9,493 bases of DNA from Candidatus Desantisiibacteriota bacterium (lineage in GTDB: Bacteria; JACRDZ01): contig JACQWU010000183.1 in the NCBI GenBank assembly GCA_016209155.1, positions 1-9,493 on the forward strand, read 5' to 3'. The notes under the pieces were generated by a model that was given only the letters and a program-made list of their open reading frames with translations, ran no database searches and was not told the origin of the DNA. Positions 7,254-9,493 of this stretch are shown here, piece after piece. How positions within the stretch are numbered: the stretch's first letter is position 1; every line of letters starts with the position of its first letter. A program made the translations under genes and the position numbers.

Positions 7254-7652
7254 CTACCATATATAACAAATTACTTCTCCACCAAGATTTTGTTTTCTAG
7301 ATTCTCTATCTGTTTTTATACCTCTTGATGTTGATATAATCGCAGTCCCCAATCCATTTAATACTTTTGGTATATTATTAGACCGACAATATATTCTTCT
7401 ACCGGGTTTACTGATTCTGACTAATTGTGTTATAACTTTTTCTTTATTTGTCCCATACTTAAGATATACCCTTACCATTCCTTGCTTTCTATCTTCAATA
7501 TATTTGTAATTTTTAATATATCCCAAATTTTTTAAAACTTTTGCAATCTCAATCTTTAATTTTGATGCAGGAATATCCACTTTTTCATGAAAAACATTAT
7601 TCGAGTTTCTAATCCTGGTAAGCATATCTGCAATAGAATCTGACATCGACAT
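7254..7652 (-). CDS. rpsH: 30S ribosomal protein S8
   Basis: S8 binds the central domain of 16S rRNA early in assembly and in E. coli represses the spc operon. The 132-residue product begins [20 protein letters not shown] and has [20 protein letters not shown] (26-45). The RNA-binding C-terminal domain has [21 protein letters not shown] and the final [10 protein letters not shown]. The ATG at 7650-7652 has GGAGGTG upstream; a second ATG two codons later is a possible alternative. It is separated from rpsN by 113 bp and from rplF by 113 bp. I did not find a clear copy of the S8 rRNA site in the spacers. Identity is secure. Confidence 0.97.
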   Translation of the reverse strand: MSMSDSIADMLTRIRNSNNVFHEKVDIPASKLKIEIAKVLKNLGYIKNYKYIEDRKQGMVRVYLKYGTNKEKVITQLVRISKPGRRIYCRSNNIPKVLNGLGTAIISTSRGIKTDRESRKQNLGGEVICYIW

Positions 7653-7765
7653 AATAATTCACCTCCGAAATTTTTATATCCTTTTATGAATACAAAAATA
7701 TAAAACAAATTTATTTTTCCGCATTTACTATAAATGCAACTTTACCTTTAAACATATAAAATAGA

Positions 7766-7951
7766 TTACCAGCTTGCTTTTCTTACTCCGGGGATTAATC
7801 CTTCAAGAGCTAATTTACGAAAGCATATACGGCACATAGCAAATTTACCTATATATCCGCGCGCCCGGCCGCAAACCTTACATCTGTGGTATGCGCGTAC
7901 TTCAAATTTTGGCTTTCTTTTGTTTTTTGCAATCCATGACTTTTTAGCCAA
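7766..7951 (-). CDS. rpsZ: 30S ribosomal protein S14, zinc type Z, TTG start
   Basis: S14 is a head protein of the small subunit needed for late assembly. At 61 residues this is the short zinc-dependent form (also named rpsN type Z), not the roughly 100-residue zinc-free form. Cysteines 24, 27, 40 and 43 (CKVC...CRIC) are the zinc ligands, and the end [11 protein letters not shown] is diagnostic. Initiation is at TTG 7949-7951: AGGAGG at 7957-7962 is 5 bases upstream, and the product begins [20 protein letters not shown] exactly as in the family. There is no alternative ATG. It lies 70 bp after rplE and 113 bp before rpsH. Confidence 0.96.
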   Translation of the reverse strand: MAKKSWIAKNKRKPKFEVRAYHRCKVCGRARGYIGKFAMCRICFRKLALEGLIPGVRKASW

Positions 7952-7956
7952 GACAA

Positions 7957-7962
7957 CCTCCT
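7957..7962 (-). promoter_or_regulatory. Shine-Dalgarno supporting the rpsZ TTG start
   Basis: AGGAGG on the minus strand, 5 bases before TTG 7949-7951. It makes the TTG the only sensible initiation codon for this 61-residue protein. Confidence 0.75.
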
Positions 7963-8002
7963 TTTTAATTCTAAGGTTAAAACTTTATAACTTAAGATTT
8001 TC

Positions 8003-8017
8003 AATTCAAATTTAAAA
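8003..8017. repeat. AATTCAAATTTAAAA simple repeat, rplE-rpsZ spacer
   Basis: A short AT-rich element resembling the 1868-1890 repeat, differing by a shorter A run. It sits in a 70-bp non-coding gap. Low complexity makes chance similarity possible. Confidence 0.3.
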
Positions 8018-8021
8018 CTAA

Positions 8022-8570
8022 CTAATCTTTTCTGAACGGTATTCCCATATACGCCAGAAATTCCCTTGCTTCTTCATCATTTTTAGCTGTTGTTACAATC
8101 ACTATATCCATACCGCGAATTTCTGATATCTTATCATAATCTATTTCAGGAAAAATCAACTGTTCCTTAATACCAAGCGCGAAATTTCCTCTACCATCAA
8201 ATGATCTGCCGGATATCCCCCTGAAATCTCTTATTCTCGGAAGAGAAACATTTACCAGTCTATCAAAAAATTCATACATTTTATTACCGCGTAATGTAAC
8301 CATACAACCAACCGGAATACCCTGACGTATTTTAAATGCCGCTATTGACTTTTTAGATTTTCTTAGGACAGGGCGCTGACCGCTTATTGCAGCTAGTTCC
8401 TCAACCGCTGAGTCCATATTTTTTGGATCCTGCACAGCTTCACCAACACCCATATTAATAACTATTTTTTCCATGCGCGGGGCTTGCATTTTGTTCTTAT
8501 ATCCAAATCTTTTCATCATTTTTGGAATTACTTCATCTATATATTTATTTTTCATTCTTGGGATATTCAT
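8022..8570 (-). CDS. rplE: 50S ribosomal protein L5
   Basis: L5 binds 5S rRNA and contacts P-site tRNA from the central protuberance. The 182-residue product has normal length. It shows [20 protein letters not shown] (26-45), the conserved [20 protein letters not shown] (68-87) and [12 protein letters not shown]. The C-terminal half holds [20 protein letters not shown] and the terminal [13 protein letters not shown] 8568-8570 is preceded by GGAGG with 4 bases between. It lies 26 bp after rplX and 70 bp before rpsZ, the standard order. Identity is secure. Two open frames on the opposite strand here are shadows. Confidence 0.97.
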   Translation of the reverse strand: MNIPRMKNKYIDEVIPKMMKRFGYKNKMQAPRMEKIVINMGVGEAVQDPKNMDSAVEELAAISGQRPVLRKSKKSIAAFKIRQGIPVGCMVTLRGNKMYEFFDRLVNVSLPRIRDFRGISGRSFDGRGNFALGIKEQLIFPEIDYDKISEIRGMDIVIVTTAKNDEEAREFLAYMGIPFRKD

Positions 8571-8596
8571 ACTTCCTCCATTGAATCCTGTGTTCT

Positions 8597-8932
8597 TTAC
8601 TCAATCATTTCATTGCAAGCTTTGCAAATCCGTATTTTTTTTCCTTCTTCCGTTTTCTTATTTCCTGTGCGGGAAGGACGATCACATTTAGGACATACCA
8701 GACTTAAATTACTTGTACTTATAGATGCTTCTTTTTCCACAATACCGCCTTCCTGGGAACCTCTTTCACCTCTTTTAACTCTGGTGTGTCTCTTTATTAT
8801 ATTTAATTTTTCTATAACAGCTCTTTTTTTCTCAGGGTTTATACTTAATACTTTACCTGTTTTACCTTTTTCCTTACCTCTTAAAACTATTACAGTGTCA
8901 TCTCTCTTTATATGAATCTTTTCTGGTAACAT
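8597..8932 (-). CDS. rplX: 50S ribosomal protein L24, cysteine-bearing form
   Basis: L24 is one of the first proteins to bind 23S rRNA and later lies by the polypeptide exit tunnel. The 111-residue product begins [24 protein letters not shown] motif ([18 protein letters not shown], 14-31) is followed by [20 protein letters not shown]. The C-terminal part has two CX2C pairs, C80/C83 and C103/C106 (CPKC...CKAC), which probably bind zinc. GGGAGG lies 4 bases before the ATG. The upstream gap to rplN is 260 bp, far longer than usual for this tightly packed operon, and contains repeats and a candidate promoter. Downstream, rplE follows after 26 bp. Identity is secure; zinc binding is inferred from the cysteines. 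Confidence 0.96.
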   Translation of the reverse strand: MLPEKIHIKRDDTVIVLRGKEKGKTGKVLSINPEKKRAVIEKLNIIKRHTRVKRGERGSQEGGIVEKEASISTSNLSLVCPKCDRPSRTGNKKTEEGKKIRICKACNEMIE

Positions 8933-8954
8933 CTTTCCTCCCGGCTATCAAAAA

Positions 8955-9035
8955 TTAACCACAGAGACCACAGATAAACCTTTAAATATTGAGTTAGAAG
9001 TATTTTAGCATACCTCGCTCTGTGTCCTCAAATTA
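8955..9035. repeat. CACAGAG-type repeat pair 1, head-to-head, rplN-rplX spacer
   Basis: The left arm, TTAACCACAGAGACCACAGA (from 8955), faces an opposite-strand copy at 9013-9035, whose core CTCTGTGTCCTC (9018-9029) is the inverse of GAGGACACAGAG. The arms are imperfect and separated by about 35 bp. They could form a weak cruciform or RNA hairpin. The repeats are seen; their nature (decayed non-autonomous element or expanded spacer repeat) is open. Confidence 0.65.
9002..9031 (-). promoter_or_regulatory. Candidate sigma-70-type promoter upstream of rplX
   Basis: On the minus strand, TTGAGG (9026-9031) is followed after 18 bases by TAAAAT (9002-9007). TGC stands directly before the -10, making it an extended -10 element. 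Transcription would start near 8995, about 60 bases before the rplX ATG. The -35 overlaps the CACAGAG-type repeat. AT-rich DNA yields such matches by chance, so this is tentative, but its place in the operon's largest gap is sensible. Confidence 0.35.
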
Positions 9036-9075
9036 TTAATCTTTTATCCCATTTTTTGCATTTCCACATTAAAAA

Positions 9076-9166
9076 GATTAACCATAGAGTGCACAGAGGA
9101 TTTAATAAATTTTAAATAGTTTTTCTCAGTGTTCTTTGTGGCGCAATTCTTTTTTCTGTGGTTCAT
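9076..9166. repeat. CACAGAG-type repeat pair 2, head-to-head, rplN-rplX spacer
   Basis: The left arm, from 9076, contains TTAACCATAGAGTGCACAGA. The opposite-strand arm at 9120-9166 contains CTCAGTGTTCTTTGTGG and CTGTGGTTCATT; its reverse complement reads AATGAACCACAG and later ACACTGAG. It repeats the plan of pair 1, so the spacer holds four related arms in alternating orientation. No open reading frame or transposase remnant is visible inside. Confidence 0.65.
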
Positions 9167-9192
9167 TTTTTATATCCTTTTTTCATAGTAAC

Positions 9193-9493
9193 TCAAACAA
9201 CTTCCGGAGCAAGCGAAATTATTTTTGTAAAATTCTTATCTCGTAATTCTCTGGCTATTGGTCCAAAAATCCGACTTCCGCGGGGTTCATTCTGATCATT
9301 AATAATAACTGCAGCATTATTATCAAATCTGATAAAAGAACCATCTTTGCGGCGTGATTCTTTAGTTATTCTTACTACAACAGCTTTTACCACTTCACTT
9401 TTTTTAACAGTACCTTCAGGATCTGCTTCCTTGACACTCGCTACAATTATGTCACCCAGTCTGGCGCATTGCTTATTGGCACTGCCCATTACT
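9193..9493 (-). CDS. rplN: 50S ribosomal protein L14, 5' end outside the window
   Basis: L14 lies at the subunit interface of the 50S subunit, in bridges to 16S rRNA. About 99 codons are visible, and the frame stays open through the right edge. Roughly 24 N-terminal residues of the usual 122 are missing. The ATG at 9487-9489 is internal: the sequence around it ([20 protein letters not shown]) aligns with the middle of L14, not its start. Conserved blocks are [40 protein letters not shown] and [20 protein letters not shown], ending LAPEVV and TGA (9193-9195). In the standard order rpsQ and rpmC would lie upstream. A 260-bp repeat-filled spacer separates it from rplX. Confidence 0.96.
   Translation of the reverse strand, partial: VMGSANKQCARLGDIIVASVKEADPEGTVKKSEVVKAVVVRITKESRRKDGSFIRFDNNAAVIINDQNEPRGSRIFGPIARELRDKNFTKIISLAPEVV

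Noticed and set aside
8473-8915. Two overlapping plus-strand open frames
   Set aside because: Both are antisense to rplE and rplX, whose identities are certain, and neither resembles a protein family.
8933-9192. Insertion sequence or MITE in the rplN-rplX spacer
   Set aside because: No transposase remnant, no target-site duplication and no clean terminal inverted repeats are visible; listed only as repeats.

Overview
The window is a stretch of the bacterial spc/alpha ribosomal protein supercluster. Every gene is on the minus strand, so transcription runs from the right edge to the left edge. In transcription order it reads rplN (5' end off the window), rplX, rplE, rpsN (zinc form, rpsZ), rpsH, rplF, rplR, rpsE, rpmD, rplO, secY, adk, map (broken), infA, rpmJ, rpsM, rpsK, rpsD. 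A Shine-Dalgarno at the left edge belongs to the next gene, by usual order rpoA.

The order is the classical bacterial one. The DNA is AT-rich, starts include two TTG and one GTG, and several proteins are the cysteine-bearing (zinc, 'C+') forms: S4, S14, L36 and L24, plus adenylate kinase with a zinc LID. The spacers carry low-complexity repeats (CACAGAG-type, TGAGTGA heptamers, AATTCAAAATTTAAAATTC-type) of a kind I associate with uncultivated anaerobic candidate phyla. That association is from memory and weak; the phylum cannot be settled from this window.

Right third (about 5600-9493): spc operon ribosomal proteins. Spacing is loose, with gaps of 70-113 bp and one of 260 bp between rplN and rplX. 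That largest gap holds two head-to-head pairs of CACAGAG-like repeats and a candidate promoter. Middle (about 2200-5570): rpmD and rplO, the translocon gene secY, adk and map. Left third (1-2132): infA, rpmJ and the alpha operon genes rpsM, rpsK and rpsD.

The strongest anomaly is map. Its reading frame stops just after the HEPPQIPN segment, yet the normal C-terminal end (SLSCHFEHT) follows at once in another frame. About 36 codons, including a metal-ligand glutamate, are missing. This is a real deletion or a local assembly error. I see no undescribed multi-gene system: the genes are core translation and secretion genes, and what deserves a second look is map, the spacers and a few start sites. 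No stretch over 300 bases lacks a gene.
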